Below, one piece after another: positions 17,043 to 26,462 of a stretch of 64,000 nucleotides of DNA. The DNA comes from Actinoplanes campanulatus. GTDB taxonomy: Bacteria > Actinomycetota > Actinomycetes > Mycobacteriales > Micromonosporaceae. Under the pieces are notes generated by a model. That model was not told the origin of the DNA, did no database searches, and saw only the letters and a program-made list of their open reading frames with translations. Within the stretch, counting starts at the first letter, position 1, and each line of letters starts with the position of its first letter. The stretch spans positions 36,114 through 100,113 of the forward strand of contig NZ_BMPW01000030.1 of the NCBI RefSeq assembly GCF_014647795.1, in the 5' to 3' direction. A program made the position numbers and the translations under genes.

Positions 17043-17457
17043 GCGGATCTCCCCGGCCGGCCCTGAGCGCTGTTTCGAGGACGTTGAGACAACGCTGACC
17101 CTGCTGGTCAATTGGTCCACTGTCCGTTCCTCCGGCTCGTTTGCGCCGGCCAGCGCACACGTAACGGTTTGCGTGGTCGCCCGCCCGCGTCATGGCGGCA
17201 GGCCGGGCACACGAACGGCGCGACGTGAGCGGCCGCCGGGACGGACAGCGCGGGCGGCGGATGGCAGTGGGGTAGTTGACCAGCGGGGTCAGCGCTCAGA
17301 GCCGGCCGGGGTTCGCGGTTCCCGATGGATCGCTCGCGCGCTATCTCGGGCGCTGCCCGGGCCAGGCCCTGCCCGGGGCCACGTAGCGGCCCTGGGGCGG
17401 ACACCGGATAGGCCCTACGCTGTGCTGGTCAGCGGGCGGTCGCGCGGTGAGGTGAGC
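17043..17457 (+). other. Non-coding gap upstream of the TPR gene
   Basis: No convincing gene. An open frame covers it but has Arg/Pro-rich composition. Shortly before the TPR start are TAGGCCCTACGCT (a possible -10 region) and GAGGTGAGC, the ribosome-binding site of the TPR gene. Confidence 0.5.
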
Positions 17458-19779
17458 ATGGGGTGGCGGCACGGATTCGGCGAGGCGGAGCGGCTGCAGC
17501 GGGCCGCCGCCGTGGAGCTCACCCGGGCGATGGAGGACGACGACCCGGCCGCCTATGAGCGCGCCACCGACCTGCTCGAACAGGTGCTGCGGATGTTCGG
17601 GCCGGGCGTTCCACAGTGGGCGCCCCTGCACGCCGCCTGCGGGAACGCGCTGCTGCGCCGGTTCCAGCTGACCGGGGACCTCACCGTGCTCCGCGAATCG
17701 GTGCGGTGCAGCCAGGTGGCCGTCGACGCGGCCGGAGCCGTGGACGCGGAGACCCGGGCGGTCCTGCACCACCAGCTCGCGGTGGCGCTCCGGCATCTGT
17801 TCGAGGCCCGGGGCAACCCGGACGACCTGGAAGCGGCGCTGCTCAGTGCCCGCCTCTCGATCGCCGTGCCGATCCCCGACCAGGACTTTTCGGCCTCCTG
17901 TCAGGCACAACTCGGGGTGCTCCTACGGCTGCGGCACCTGATCAGCGGGTCGGTCGCCGACATTGACGAGGCCGTGACGGTGTGCCGGCAGGCGGTGGCC
18001 GCGGAGCCGAAGCCCGGTTCGGACCGGGCGTCCCATCTGAACAATCTGGCGTCCGCGCTGTGGGCCCGCTTCGAACAGGACGGCGGCATGCGCGACCTGG
18101 AGGACGCGGTGCAGGCTGCCGAACAGGCGCTGGACGCCTCATCGGACGGGCACCCGGAACGGCCGCTGATCATGGGCACGCTCGGGACGGTCCTGCGCTA
18201 CCGCGGCGAGCGCACCGGGTCCGCCGAGGACCTCGACACCGCCCTCGACCTGCTGGACCGGGCGGTCGCCGCCACCGAACGGTCGTCGGCGCGGTGGCCG
18301 CTGTACATCGCCAACCGGGCCGCCGTGTTCCGCGCCCGGTTCGATCTGTCCGGCGCCGACGAGGACCTCGACCGGGCCATCACCGAGACCGCGGCCGCCC
18401 TGCAACGCCCCGATCTGGTCGGCGCCGAATACCCGGGCATGCTGGTCAACCTGGCGACCGCCCGGGCGGTACGGTTCGCGCGACTGGGCGCGGCCGCAGA
18501 TCTCCGCGACGCCGTGGCGGCGCTGCGGAAGGTGCGGGCACTGCTGCCCGGCGACGACCCGCGGCGGGCGGTGGTCACCGCCGAACTGGGCTCCTGCCTA
18601 CTCGGCCGCCACGACCGCACCGGCTCCGCCGAGGATCTGGACGAGGCGGTCAGCCTCCTCGAGGAGGCGGCGCTCCCCGACCTGGCGGCGCTTTCCGGCC
18701 CGGGCGCGCTTTCCGGCCCGGGAACGCATTCCAACCCGGTGGCGTTTCCCGGCTCGCTCTCCGATCCCGGGGCGATGCCCGATCCGGGGGTATCCCCCGA
18801 CACGCACGCGCTTCCCGACCCGGCGGCGACCGCCGACACGCAGGCTCTTCCCGACTCGGCGGCGACAGTCGATCCCGTGCATGGAGAAGATGACACTTCC
18901 TCTCGCGGTGGTGGTGATCGTGGTTCCTCCCGCAGGAGCGGCGGTGGTGGTTCTTCACGCGGTGCCAGAGGCGGTAGGTCTCTTCACAGTGGTACCGCCG
19001 ACCGGGAGCAGGCCGCGGGCTGGCTGGTCAATCTGAGCCATGTACTGCGACGACGCTGGCAGGAACGGGGCGATCCCGCCGATCTGGACGCGGCGGTCCG
19101 GCACGCGGCCACGGCGGCGCAACGGCTCGCGGCCGTCGACCCCCGGCGGATCGCCGCGCTGACCGCCGAGGGCGTCGCCCGGTACGACCGTTTCCAGAGC
19201 CGGGGCGACACCACCGATCTGGCGGCCGGTATAGCCGTGCTCGGCGAGGCCTTGGACCGAACCGGGGGCCAGCGACCCGGGCATGGCCTGCTGCTCAGCG
19301 CCTACGGAGCCGCCCTCGCCGCCCGAGCCGAGCGGACCGGCCGGTCCGGCGATCTACGTGGCGCCATCTCCTGCTGGCGGGAAGCGTCCGCCACCGGCGC
19401 CGCGCATGTCACCGATCGTCTCGACGCGGCCGTCCGCTGGGCTCAGACGGCGGCCGCGTCCGGGAACCCACGGCTGGCGGCCGAGGGATACCGGACCGCG
19501 GTGACGCTGCTGGACCTGCTCGCCTGGCGAGGGCTGGACGGCGGAGACCAGCGGCACCGGCTCGCCGCTTGGCCCGCCCTCGCCGCAGACGCCGCGGCCT
19601 GCGAGTTGACCGCCGATCCGGCCGCGGCGATCAGCGGCCTGGAAGCGGGCCGGTCGGTCCTCTGGTCCCAGTTGCTCGACCTTCGTACCGACGTCCGGGA
19701 CCGCTACCCGAACCTGCCGCCCGATCTGGCCACCAGACTGAACCGGGTCCGCCAGACCCTGGACCGGCCCACCACCTGA
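17458..19779 (+). CDS. TPR-repeat protein, N-terminal half of a split TPR-CHAT gene
   Basis: A 773-residue protein built of tetratricopeptide-like helical pairs; the recurrent signature is a helix, then GDLxDLDxAVxxxxxAL. A low-complexity Ser/Pro/Gly/Asp segment (about residues 410-510) interrupts the array. In actinobacteria such TPR arrays are normally fused to a C-terminal CHAT caspase-like domain. This protein stops at RVRQTLDRPTT, where the fused proteins run on through a linker into the CHAT domain. The missing half appears to be the oppositely oriented gene at 20890-22131. The ATG at 17458 follows GAGGTGAGC. TPRs bind partner proteins; here they may sense or recruit, but without the fused protease the role is uncertain. 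Confidence 0.8.
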   Translation: MGWRHGFGEAERLQRAAAVELTRAMEDDDPAAYERATDLLEQVLRMFGPGVPQWAPLHAACGNALLRRFQLTGDLTVLRESVRCSQVAVDAAGAVDAETRAVLHHQLAVALRHLFEARGNPDDLEAALLSARLSIAVPIPDQDFSASCQAQLGVLLRLRHLISGSVADIDEAVTVCRQAVAAEPKPGSDRASHLNNLASALWARFEQDGGMRDLEDAVQAAEQALDASSDGHPERPLIMGTLGTVLRYRGERTGSAEDLDTALDLLDRAVAATERSSARWPLYIANRAAVFRARFDLSGADEDLDRAITETAAALQRPDLVGAEYPGMLVNLATARAVRFARLGAAADLRDAVAALRKVRALLPGDDPRRAVVTAELGSCLLGRHDRTGSAEDLDEAVSLLEEAALPDLAALSGPGALSGPGTHSNPVAFPGSLSDPGAMPDPGVSPDTHALPDPAATADTQALPDSAATVDPVHGEDDTSSRGGGDRGSSRRSGGGGSSRGARGGRSLHSGTADREQAAGWLVNLSHVLRRRWQERGDPADLDAAVRHAATAAQRLAAVDPRRIAALTAEGVARYDRFQSRGDTTDLAAGIAVLGEALDRTGGQRPGHGLLLSAYGAALAARAERTGRSGDLRGAISCWREASATGAAHVTDRLDAAVRWAQTAAASGNPRLAAEGYRTAVTLLDLLAWRGLDGGDQRHRLAAWPALAADAAACELTADPAAAISGLEAGRSVLWSQLLDLRTDVRDRYPNLPPDLATRLNRVRQTLDRPTT

Positions 19780-20110
19780 AAGACGGCTCCCACGACAGGC
19801 CGGCTCGCGGCGGACGATCACCCGTGGTCAAGGTTCGCGTTTCGCTGCCGGCATCTTTCTCGGTACGCCTGACGCAGTCCCGTTCCTATCAGGACCGTTC
19901 CGCCCAGCCACGCGAGCTTTCTGCCACGGCGGGCTCTGCCGCGCCCACCGGGCGGAGGTCGGTGGTCCCGCGCCACCACGCCTCCCGTCCGCCATGAGTA
20001 GACGAAATATGTCGACGAGCGCGTTGACGGTGGTCAGCGGGACTCTTCCGTGGAGCCTCGGCCGTTCACGGCCGGCGGAAACCCGATCGCCCGCGGAGCA
20101 GGACAGGAAA

Positions 20111-20137
20111 GCCGGTTCGCCGCCCAGGCGAACCGGC
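20111..20137. terminator. Strong hairpin, probable terminator
   Basis: GCCGGTTCGCC (20111-20121) pairs perfectly with GGCGAACCGGC (20127-20137) around a 5-base loop. It could end transcripts from the TPR gene or, from the other side, the CHAT gene. Confidence 0.65.
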
Positions 20138-20620
20138 GTTGAACACTCCTGTTGCGCAAGTGAAGAGGAGCGCTACCTTATTCGGGTCAGGGCGGAGGTT
20201 CCCACGCACCGGTGCAAGCGGGGAACGGCTGTCGCGGACCATCGATGTCATGACCATTGCGGCTCGGATTCGTCCAAGCTGGGGCGCATTCGATCGCCCA
20301 GGCGTGGCCTGACCTCGCAGCCAGCAAGGAAGAGATCCGCAAGCCGGCCCGTTCATGAGCCCACATGGGTGACGTAGCCGCCGGTGGGTGTGTCGGCCTG
20401 GGCCGCGGAAGCTGCGGGCGACGTCCGAGCGGGTCGGTGCGCACGAAGGCCTGTGCGTGTGCGCTTGTCGGGGTCACTGGCCGGGTGGGTGAGCACAGTA
20501 GCGGCAGCGTATGCGGCGGCCCGGGCTGTGGCGGGAGGTCCCAGCGGGACGGCGCTGTTGCCGGAAGCGGGCCGTCGGGGTGGCTGGCGAGCTGGGTGGC
20601 CACCGAGCGACGGGACCGAT

Positions 20621-20704
20621 GGCAGGAACGGTCGCTGGGGCGGGGTGCTGGTTGTGGCCGGTGGCAGGAACTGGCGCTGGAGCGAGGTGCTCGTCGTGGC
20701 CGGG
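20621..20704. repeat. 42-base tandem duplication
   Basis: Two units of 42 bases beginning GGCAGGAACGG (20621) and GGCAGGAACTG (20663), similar along their whole length and ending in GTGGCCGG. Located in the non-coding segment between the TPR and CHAT genes. Confidence 0.75.
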
Positions 20705-20889
20705 TTTGCCGGACCACCGATCTAACTCGAAAGTAGACCTACTTCCTCCCGATTAGGGCCGCTTCGCGCAGCGGAGCGGCAGGGACTCAGCCCGGCGGGC
20801 GCGGCACAGGCTGGAGTGGCAGGTGGCTCGCGGGGAGCCGCGGGGCGATCAGGATTCTTCGGGGGCGGCCTTGCCCGTACCGGAAAGGG

Positions 20890-22131
20890 TTATGGGCCGG
20901 TGTGGGCGAAAGGGGTCCAGACGCTGGGTTGGTCGGGGTGGTTGCGGCGGAGTTCGCGGACCGCGTGGTGCAGGGCCTCGGCGGCGCGGTCGGCGTCGAG
21001 GACGCCGTTGTGGGCGAGGCGTTCGTAGACGCGTTCGGCGACCTGGGCGGCTTCGGCGTCCAGGACCGACCAGAGGGTGGCCACGACGTGCCGGAAGCCG
21101 GTGTAGTGCAGGGCCGCGGCCAGGGTGATCGCCTCGTCGGGGAGGGTGACGCCGCCGACGGCGGTCTTGCAGCCGGACAGGTAGGCGAAGTCGCCGCGAT
21201 GCTGCTGGGCGCTCAGATCGGTGACGGTGAGCATGCCGTCGTGCACCAGGACGCCGCCGTGGGACGGGTCGGCCAAATTCTGTTCGCCGTGGCAGGCGAA
21301 GTGGGCCCAGCGGTGGCCGCGCATCTCGCGCAGCACGTCGTCGCGGGTGGCTTCGGGGCCGATCAACCTGGTGCGGTTGTCGCCGAACAGGCGTTCCACC
21401 AGGCGTTTCTCGACCAGCACGTTGGGCAGGGATGCCTGCCCGGGGGTTTCCGGCATGCCGACGAAGAGCATCCGCGCGGCGCCGGCCTCGGCGTCCGGTT
21501 GGGGGCGGCGGGCCTCGACGAGGGCGCGTAGCGTCGGGGTGTACGACGAGATGACCCGGTCGATGACGGATGCTCCGGGCTCGGAGTGGTCGCCGGCCGC
21601 GTGGATCGGCAGCAGGGTGAGCGGGCCGGTCGGGCACCACCAGACGCGTGGCCACTCCCCGTCGGCGGGCGGGGGCGCCGTGTGGCCGAGGTGGTTGAGC
21701 ACGGGCCGGGCGAACGACTCCCACATCCAGCGCAGACAGTCGTCCAGAAGGGATTCGACGTCGTCGGTCACGCCCTCGACGACCAGGTCCCGCTGGTCGC
21801 CGCGCAGCACCCGGAGTTGCCGGTCGCCGACCGCGTCCAGGTACGCTTCGACGCGCTCGCCGACGATGTCCTGGGTGAGCTCCGGCAGGGGGATCGTGGT
21901 GACCTCGGTCTCGTGCACGATCAGGGCGTCGCAGCGCCAGCGGCTCACGTTGATGATCACGACGGGGCCGCCGGACGCGGCCGGGAGCAGGGTCTCCAGC
22001 CTCGGAGGGCGCAGGAAGTCCTCGAAACCCTCGATGGCGCGGACCTGTTCGACCAGGTCGTCCCACTCGCGGGCGAGGGCCATCCGCCGGTCGACGTCCT
22101 GGGTGAAGCGCTCGGGGCTGCCGGGCATCAT
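20890..22131 (-). CDS. CHAT-domain (caspase-like) protease, detached C-terminal half of a TPR-CHAT gene
   Basis: A 413-residue protein. The opening DRRMALAREWDDLVEQVR and FEDFLRPPRLETLLPA is the linker-to-CHAT junction seen inside longer TPR-CHAT proteins, here placed at an N-terminus. The caspase-like dyad is intact: H281 in FACHGEQN and C321 in YLSGCKTAVGG. The fold continues with EAITLAAALHYTGFRHVVATLWSV, the typical end of CHAT domains. CHAT proteases in bacteria cleave specific partners in stress or defence pathways. Without TPRs this copy may be unregulated, act together with the TPR protein encoded convergently, or be decaying. The ATG pair at 22131 follows GGGGCG. Confidence 0.85.
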   Translation of the reverse strand: MMPGSPERFTQDVDRRMALAREWDDLVEQVRAIEGFEDFLRPPRLETLLPAASGGPVVIINVSRWRCDALIVHETEVTTIPLPELTQDIVGERVEAYLDAVGDRQLRVLRGDQRDLVVEGVTDDVESLLDDCLRWMWESFARPVLNHLGHTAPPPADGEWPRVWWCPTGPLTLLPIHAAGDHSEPGASVIDRVISSYTPTLRALVEARRPQPDAEAGAARMLFVGMPETPGQASLPNVLVEKRLVERLFGDNRTRLIGPEATRDDVLREMRGHRWAHFACHGEQNLADPSHGGVLVHDGMLTVTDLSAQQHRGDFAYLSGCKTAVGGVTLPDEAITLAAALHYTGFRHVVATLWSVLDAEAAQVAERVYERLAHNGVLDADRAAEALHHAVRELRRNHPDQPSVWTPFAHTGP

Positions 22132-22207
22132 CGCCCCATCAAACCCGATGATCGTCCGCAGTGGAACCGGCGGAACGTCCGACCCCGGACGGCTGTCGGT
22201 GGACGGC

Positions 22208-22246
22208 GCGACGCCCCAGCCGCAGGGGGATCGGCTGGGGCGTCGC
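22208..22246 (-). terminator. Terminator after the CAP gene
   Basis: GCGACGCCCCAGCC and GGCTGGGGCGTCGC form a perfect 14-base-pair stem with an 11-base loop, about 14 bases past the CAP-protein stop codon. It may also shield the CHAT gene from read-through. Confidence 0.8.
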
Positions 22247-22260
22247 TGTTCGGGTGGGGG

Positions 22261-22749
22261 TCAGTAGCCGAAGTCCTGGGTGTAGTAGGGGGTGCCGTTG
22301 GCGGCGTAGGCGACGCCGACGCCGACGGTCTTGGATTTGCAGTTGAGGATGTTGGCGCGGTGGCCGGGGCTGTTCATCCAGCCGTCGACGGTGGCGGCGG
22401 CGGTGCGGTAGCCCCAGGCGATGTTCTCGCTGGAGGGTTTGCTGTGGCCGGCGGCCTTGACGCGTTTGATGAAGGTGGAGCCGCCGGCGCCGGTGTGGGA
22501 GAACTTGCCGGTGCGGGCCATCCAGGCGCTGTGGCCGCGGGCGGCCTTGATGAGTTTGGCGTCGGCCTTGACGGCGGGGCAGCCGTGTTTGGTGCGCTGG
22601 ATGTTGGTGAGCCGGTTGACCTCGGTCTGCAGGGCCACCTCGTTGGGCTTGGCGGGGGCGGCTTCGGCGGGGGACGCGATCATGACGGTGCCGGCGGCGA
22701 CCGGGGCGATGAGGGCGGTCACGGCGATGCGGCGGAGAAGCTGGCGCAA
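22261..22749 (-). CDS. Secreted CAP-domain (SCP/PR-1-like) protein
   Basis: A 162-residue exported protein. A TTG start at 22749 is chosen because GGAAGGA lies 6 bases upstream and gives a compact signal peptide (RQLLRRIAVTALIAP ... ASPAEA). A GTG 36 bases further upstream is the alternative. The mature domain is a CAP fold: QTEVNRLTNIQR, HSAWMARTGKFSHTG, ENIAWGYRT and WMNSPGHRANIL are the conserved blocks, including both histidines and the glutamate. Bacterial CAP proteins act outside the cell with mostly unknown roles. It is divergent from the MFS pump and ends at a strong hairpin. Confidence 0.88.
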   Translation of the reverse strand: MRQLLRRIAVTALIAPVAAGTVMIASPAEAAPAKPNEVALQTEVNRLTNIQRTKHGCPAVKADAKLIKAARGHSAWMARTGKFSHTGAGGSTFIKRVKAAGHSKPSSENIAWGYRTAAATVDGWMNSPGHRANILNCKSKTVGVGVAYAANGTPYYTQDFGY

Positions 22750-22886
22750 AATCGGTCCTTCCGGGGAAGTGTGTTGCGGGCTCACCGTTGACTTCGGCCT
22801 GGCGTGTGTGGGGGTGATTGCCGGGCCGGTGCGCGTGGGTCACCGTCCGGTTGCCGGGTTCGCGGAGTGACCGCCGACACTTTCGA

Positions 22887-22953
22887 TACGAGACCGTTCC
22901 GTTTTGCGGGAGGCGGGACTAGCGTCGCGTTTGAAAACGGAACGGTTCCGTTT
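22887..22953. promoter_or_regulatory. TetR-type operators upstream of the MFS pump
   Basis: AAACGGAACGGTTCCGTTT at 22935-22953 is a perfect 9+1+9 palindrome just before the pump gene's ribosome-binding site. A second site near 22887-22906 carries, on the other strand, the same AAAACGGAACGGT half with a weaker partner half. The TetR protein encoded after the pump is the likely ligand. Confidence 0.8.
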
Positions 22954-22976
22954 CGAAAAATCGGGGGAAGCCGCAC

Positions 22977-24536
22977 ATGACCAAAGCTCAACCCCAGACC
23001 GGGCATCCCCGCCGATGGGCGATCCTCGGTGTGCTCGTCATCAGCCTGCTGGTGGTCGTGCTCGACAACACGGTGCTCAACGTCGCGATGCGCACCATCG
23101 CCGACCCGGACAAGGGCCTCGGCGCCACACAGAGCGAACTCGAATGGGCGATCAACTCGTACACCCTGGTGTTCGCCGGGCTCCTCTTCACCGCCGGCAT
23201 CCTGGCCGACCGGCTCGGCCGCCGGCTAAGCCTGGTCGCCGGCCTCGTGATCTTCGGCCTCGCGTCGCTCATCTCGGCGTACGCGAGCTCGCCCGACCAG
23301 CTGATCGCGGCCCGCGCCGTGATGGGCCTCGGCGCCGCGGCCGTCATGCCGGCCACCCTGTCGATCATCGCCAACGTCTTCGACCCGCTGGAGCGCCCGC
23401 GCGCCATCGGCGTCTGGGCCGGAGCCGTCGGCCTGGCCGTCGCGATCGGCCCGGTCCTCGGCGGCCTGCTGCTCGAACACTTCTGGTGGGGTTCGGTCTT
23501 CCTGATCAACGTGCCCATCGTGGTGATCGGCCTGGTCCTGGTGGCCGTGCTCGTGCCGGAGTCGCGTGACCCGAAGCCGGGCCGCATCGACGTGCTCGGC
23601 GTGATCCTGTCGATCGTCGGCCTCACCCTGCTCACCTACGGCGTGATCAAGGGTGGCGAGGACGGCTTCGGCGAGACGGCGGCCTGGTCCACCCTCACCG
23701 CCGGCCTGCTCGTCCTGGCCGGATTCGTGCTCTACGAGCGCCGGATCACCTTCCCGTCGCTGGACGTGCGGCTCTTCGCCAACCGGCAGTTCTCCGCGTC
23801 GACCGGCATCATCGGCCTGGTCTTCTTCGCGGCGATGGGCTCGATGTTCTTCGGCGCCTTCTATCTCCAGATGGTCCGCGGGTACGGTCCGCTCGCCTCG
23901 GGCGCGCTGTTCGTGCCGTTCGCGCTCGGCCAGATGATCTTCGCGCCGGCCAGCTCCTCGCTGGTCAAGCGATTCGGCCCGAAGGCGGTCAGCACCGTCG
24001 GCCTGCTGCTGGTCTCGGCCGCTCTCAGCCTGTGGCTGTTCGTCGGCGTGGACACCCCGATCGCTCTGGTCGCGCTGGCGTTCTTCGTCCAGGGCGTGGG
24101 CATGGCCAACGTCATGCCGCCGGCCACCGAGGCGATCATGTCGGCGCTGCCCCGGGAGAAGGCCGGCGTCGGCTCGGCGGTCAGCAACACGATCCGCCAG
24201 CTCGGCGGCGCGCTCGGCGTGGCGGTCCTCGGCGCGGTCGTCTCCTCGGTCTACCGCGATCACCTGACCACCCCGGCCGGGCTGCCGGACGCCGCCGCCG
24301 ACGTGGCCCATGAGTCGATCGCCGGCGCCTACGCGGTGGCCGGGCAGGCCGGACCGGCCGCGCCCGCGCTGCTGGCCGGCGCCGACAGCGCCTTCGTCAC
24401 GGCGATGCACTACGCGGCCGTCGGCTCGACCGTGTTCGCCCTGCTCGGCGTGCTGGTGGCGGTGCTCTGGCTGCCCGGCCGGCGCCCCGCGGCCACCCCC
24501 GCCGAGGTGCATGACCGGCAGTTGGCCGACGCGTAA
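22977..24536 (+). CDS. MFS multidrug efflux transporter, DHA2 (14-helix) type
   Basis: A 519-residue polytopic membrane protein with about 14 hydrophobic helices. DHA2/EmrB-QacA hallmarks include LDNTVLNVAMRTI in helix 1, the motif A loop LADRLGRR, and motif C-like IGPVLGGLLLEHFWW. Such pumps export hydrophobic drugs or natural products with proton exchange. GGGGGAAG precedes the ATG. The gene is co-transcribed with the TetR gene 14 bases downstream, and a perfect palindrome overlaps the upstream control region, the classical drug-inducible layout. Confidence 0.93.
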   Translation: MTKAQPQTGHPRRWAILGVLVISLLVVVLDNTVLNVAMRTIADPDKGLGATQSELEWAINSYTLVFAGLLFTAGILADRLGRRLSLVAGLVIFGLASLISAYASSPDQLIAARAVMGLGAAAVMPATLSIIANVFDPLERPRAIGVWAGAVGLAVAIGPVLGGLLLEHFWWGSVFLINVPIVVIGLVLVAVLVPESRDPKPGRIDVLGVILSIVGLTLLTYGVIKGGEDGFGETAAWSTLTAGLLVLAGFVLYERRITFPSLDVRLFANRQFSASTGIIGLVFFAAMGSMFFGAFYLQMVRGYGPLASGALFVPFALGQMIFAPASSSLVKRFGPKAVSTVGLLLVSAALSLWLFVGVDTPIALVALAFFVQGVGMANVMPPATEAIMSALPREKAGVGSAVSNTIRQLGGALGVAVLGAVVSSVYRDHLTTPAGLPDAAADVAHESIAGAYAVAGQAGPAAPALLAGADSAFVTAMHYAAVGSTVFALLGVLVAVLWLPGRRPAATPAEVHDRQLADA

Positions 24537-24550
24537 ACCGGTCAGTGACA

Positions 24551-25165
24551 ATGAACGCCATGAACAGCAGCACCGCGGCCGGCCAGGAGCGCAAGGCTCC
24601 TGGCCGGCCCCGCAGCGCCCAGGCCGACGAGACCATCCTCGACGCGGTGCTGGCGTTGCTCGGCGAGGGCCAGAGCGCCGCGGCCGTCTCCATCGAGGCG
24701 GTCGCCGCGCGGGCCGGCGTCGGCAAGGCCACCATCTACCGGCGCTGGCCCAACAAGGAGGCGCTGCTCATCGACGCGGTCCGGGCCATGAAGGGCCCAC
24801 TGCCCGAGCTGGCCGGCCGCTCGGTCCGGGAGGACCTGATCGCGCTGGTCCAGGCGAACCGCACAGCGCGCGCCCAGCGGCACAGCAAGGTGACCGCCTG
24901 CCTGATGCCGGAGCTGATCCGCGACGACGAGCTGAGCCGGATGTACCGGGACTTCATCGAGCCCCGCCGCGAGGTGACCCGCCAGGTGCTGCGGCGCGGC
25001 ATCGAGACCGGCGAACTGCGCCCGGACCTCGACGTCGAGCTGACCCAGATCATGCTGTCGGCGCCCGGCATGATGCAGTCGATCTTCCGCTTCAACCTCG
25101 CGATCCCGGACGACGAGTTCGCCGAGACCCTCGTCGACGCCGTTCTCCGCGGCGCCGCCGCTTGA
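24551..25165 (+). CDS. TetR-family transcriptional regulator
   Basis: A 204-residue protein with a TetR HTH at about residues 36-62 (SIEAVAARAGVGKATIYRRW, then NKEALLIDAV). The ligand-binding part has the TetR_C-type end (LRRGIETGELRPDLDVEL). Three close starts are possible (GTG 24545, ATG 24551, ATG 24560). It follows the pump gene by 14 bases and should repress the pump and itself through the operators at 22.9 kb. Confidence 0.9.
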   Translation: MNAMNSSTAAGQERKAPGRPRSAQADETILDAVLALLGEGQSAAAVSIEAVAARAGVGKATIYRRWPNKEALLIDAVRAMKGPLPELAGRSVREDLIALVQANRTARAQRHSKVTACLMPELIRDDELSRMYRDFIEPRREVTRQVLRRGIETGELRPDLDVELTQIMLSAPGMMQSIFRFNLAIPDDEFAETLVDAVLRGAAA

Positions 25166-25276
25166 ACGGTTCCGGCGCGGCCCCCGTAGAGAAGGGTGGC
25201 GGGCTTCGTGCAACCTGAGCGGGCTCGGGACTCGTCCTGAGTGAGGAGACTCGGCCGGCTGGGGAGGGTTGCGGCG

Positions 25277-26317
25277 GTGGCGTACTGTGCACACCCGTTG
25301 AAACCGTTATGGAGATTTCTCACCGGCTTGGCCGCGCTCTCGATGGTGCTGGGAGTGTTCGGTGGGCCCGCCCATGCCATCGCCAACGGGGACAGCGTGC
25401 CCGACGGGCGGTACCCGTTCGCCGTCAAGATCAGTGCACTCGGGATCCCCACGGCTGACGGCGGCACCCGGGACAGCTCCTGCTCCGGCGGGCTGGTCTC
25501 GCCCCGCTGGGTGATCACGGCGGCGCACTGTTTCCGGGACGAGAACGGGCGGCGGGTGTCGCGGACCGTGGCGGAGAAGACCATCGCCACCGTGGGACGG
25601 GCCGATCTGACCGGAAAGGCCGGGTTCACCGCCAACGTCGTCCAGGTCGAGCAGCACGGGAAGTCGGACGTCGCGCTCATCCGGCTGGACCGGGCCATCA
25701 CCGGCATCACCCCGCTGCGGCTCAATAAGCGCAAACCCACCTCCGGCCAGGAGGCGCGGCTCGTCGGGTACGGGTTCACCAGCCCGAACGCGTCGAAGAC
25801 CCCCGACCGGATGCGGACCGGCAGGTTCGAGGTCACGTCGGTGGCGGCCACCGAGATGGGGTTGTCCGGGATCGCGCCGAGGTCGAACACCAGCCCCTGC
25901 GAGCGGGACTCCGGCGGGCCGTACTTCACCGAGGAGCAGGCCGGCGCCGTCCTGATCGCGGTGGTCAGCCGCGGGCCCGACTGCCCGCACACCGGGCCGG
26001 ACACCGCCACCCGGGTCGACGCCCTGCGCCCGTGGATCATGTCAGTGATCGGGGACGATCTGGCGGCCACGCCCTCGGCCGGCCCGTCACGACAGAAACA
26101 GACCAAACCCTCCAACACTTCCGGCACTTCCGGCACTTCCGGTACGAAGGGGACGGCCGCGGCCGCGCCACCGACGACTCCCGCGGCCACCGGCTGGGGG
26201 ATCTCGCCGGTCCTGCTGGTGGCGTTCCCGGCCGCGGCGGTGGGATTCGTCGTGCTCCTCGTGACGCGGCGCCGGACGCAGCGGGCACGGCGTTACCGCG
26301 GCCGCCGCTACCGCTGA
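25277..26317 (+). CDS. Exported, membrane-anchored trypsin-like serine protease (S1)
   Basis: A 346-residue protein: signal peptide (to about 34, GPAHA), S1 domain with catalytic H84 (TAAHC), D131 (SDVALI) and S212 (RDSGGP), then a Ser/Thr/Gly linker with a TSG triplet repeat. A membrane helix at about 308-330 and an Arg-rich cytoplasmic tail follow. Cysteines flank the active site as usual. GTG at 25277 is chosen because GGGAGGG precedes it by about 7 bases; GTG at 25241 is possible. The C-terminal anchor suggests it works at the cell surface. The target is unknown. Confidence 0.88.
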   Translation: MAYCAHPLKPLWRFLTGLAALSMVLGVFGGPAHAIANGDSVPDGRYPFAVKISALGIPTADGGTRDSSCSGGLVSPRWVITAAHCFRDENGRRVSRTVAEKTIATVGRADLTGKAGFTANVVQVEQHGKSDVALIRLDRAITGITPLRLNKRKPTSGQEARLVGYGFTSPNASKTPDRMRTGRFEVTSVAATEMGLSGIAPRSNTSPCERDSGGPYFTEEQAGAVLIAVVSRGPDCPHTGPDTATRVDALRPWIMSVIGDDLAATPSAGPSRQKQTKPSNTSGTSGTSGTKGTAAAAPPTTPAATGWGISPVLLVAFPAAAVGFVVLLVTRRRTQRARRYRGRRYR

Positions 26318-26462
26318 TCCCGGGTGCGCGTCCGGCGTACCGCATCGGGTTCTCGCCGATCGCGAACCGCGACCGACTGACTAGGGCGGCATAACGCCTC
26401 CCCGTTCCCGCCAACCGTGTGATCATGCGCGAGTTGGCTGAAATCGGGAGGTATAGCAATAA

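Larger units (their letters stand above)
19780..20889. other. 1.1 kb non-coding segment between TPR and CHAT halves
   Basis: No gene is supported; short open frames overlap on both strands without coding-like composition. The segment holds one strong hairpin (20111-20137), a 42-base duplication (20621-20704) and a GC-rich inverted repeat near 20758-20780. It is the inner part of the presumed rearranged region. Confidence 0.6.

Noticed and set aside
17043-17457. N-terminal extension of the TPR gene to an earlier start
   Set aside because: The extra residues are Arg/Gly-rich and unlike protein; the ATG at 17458 has GAGGTGAGC before it and begins a typical TPR protein.
19780-20889. Several short open frames in the gap between TPR and CHAT genes
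   Set aside because: They overlap one another on both strands, are Arg/Pro/Gly-rich and lack ribosome-binding sites or family motifs.
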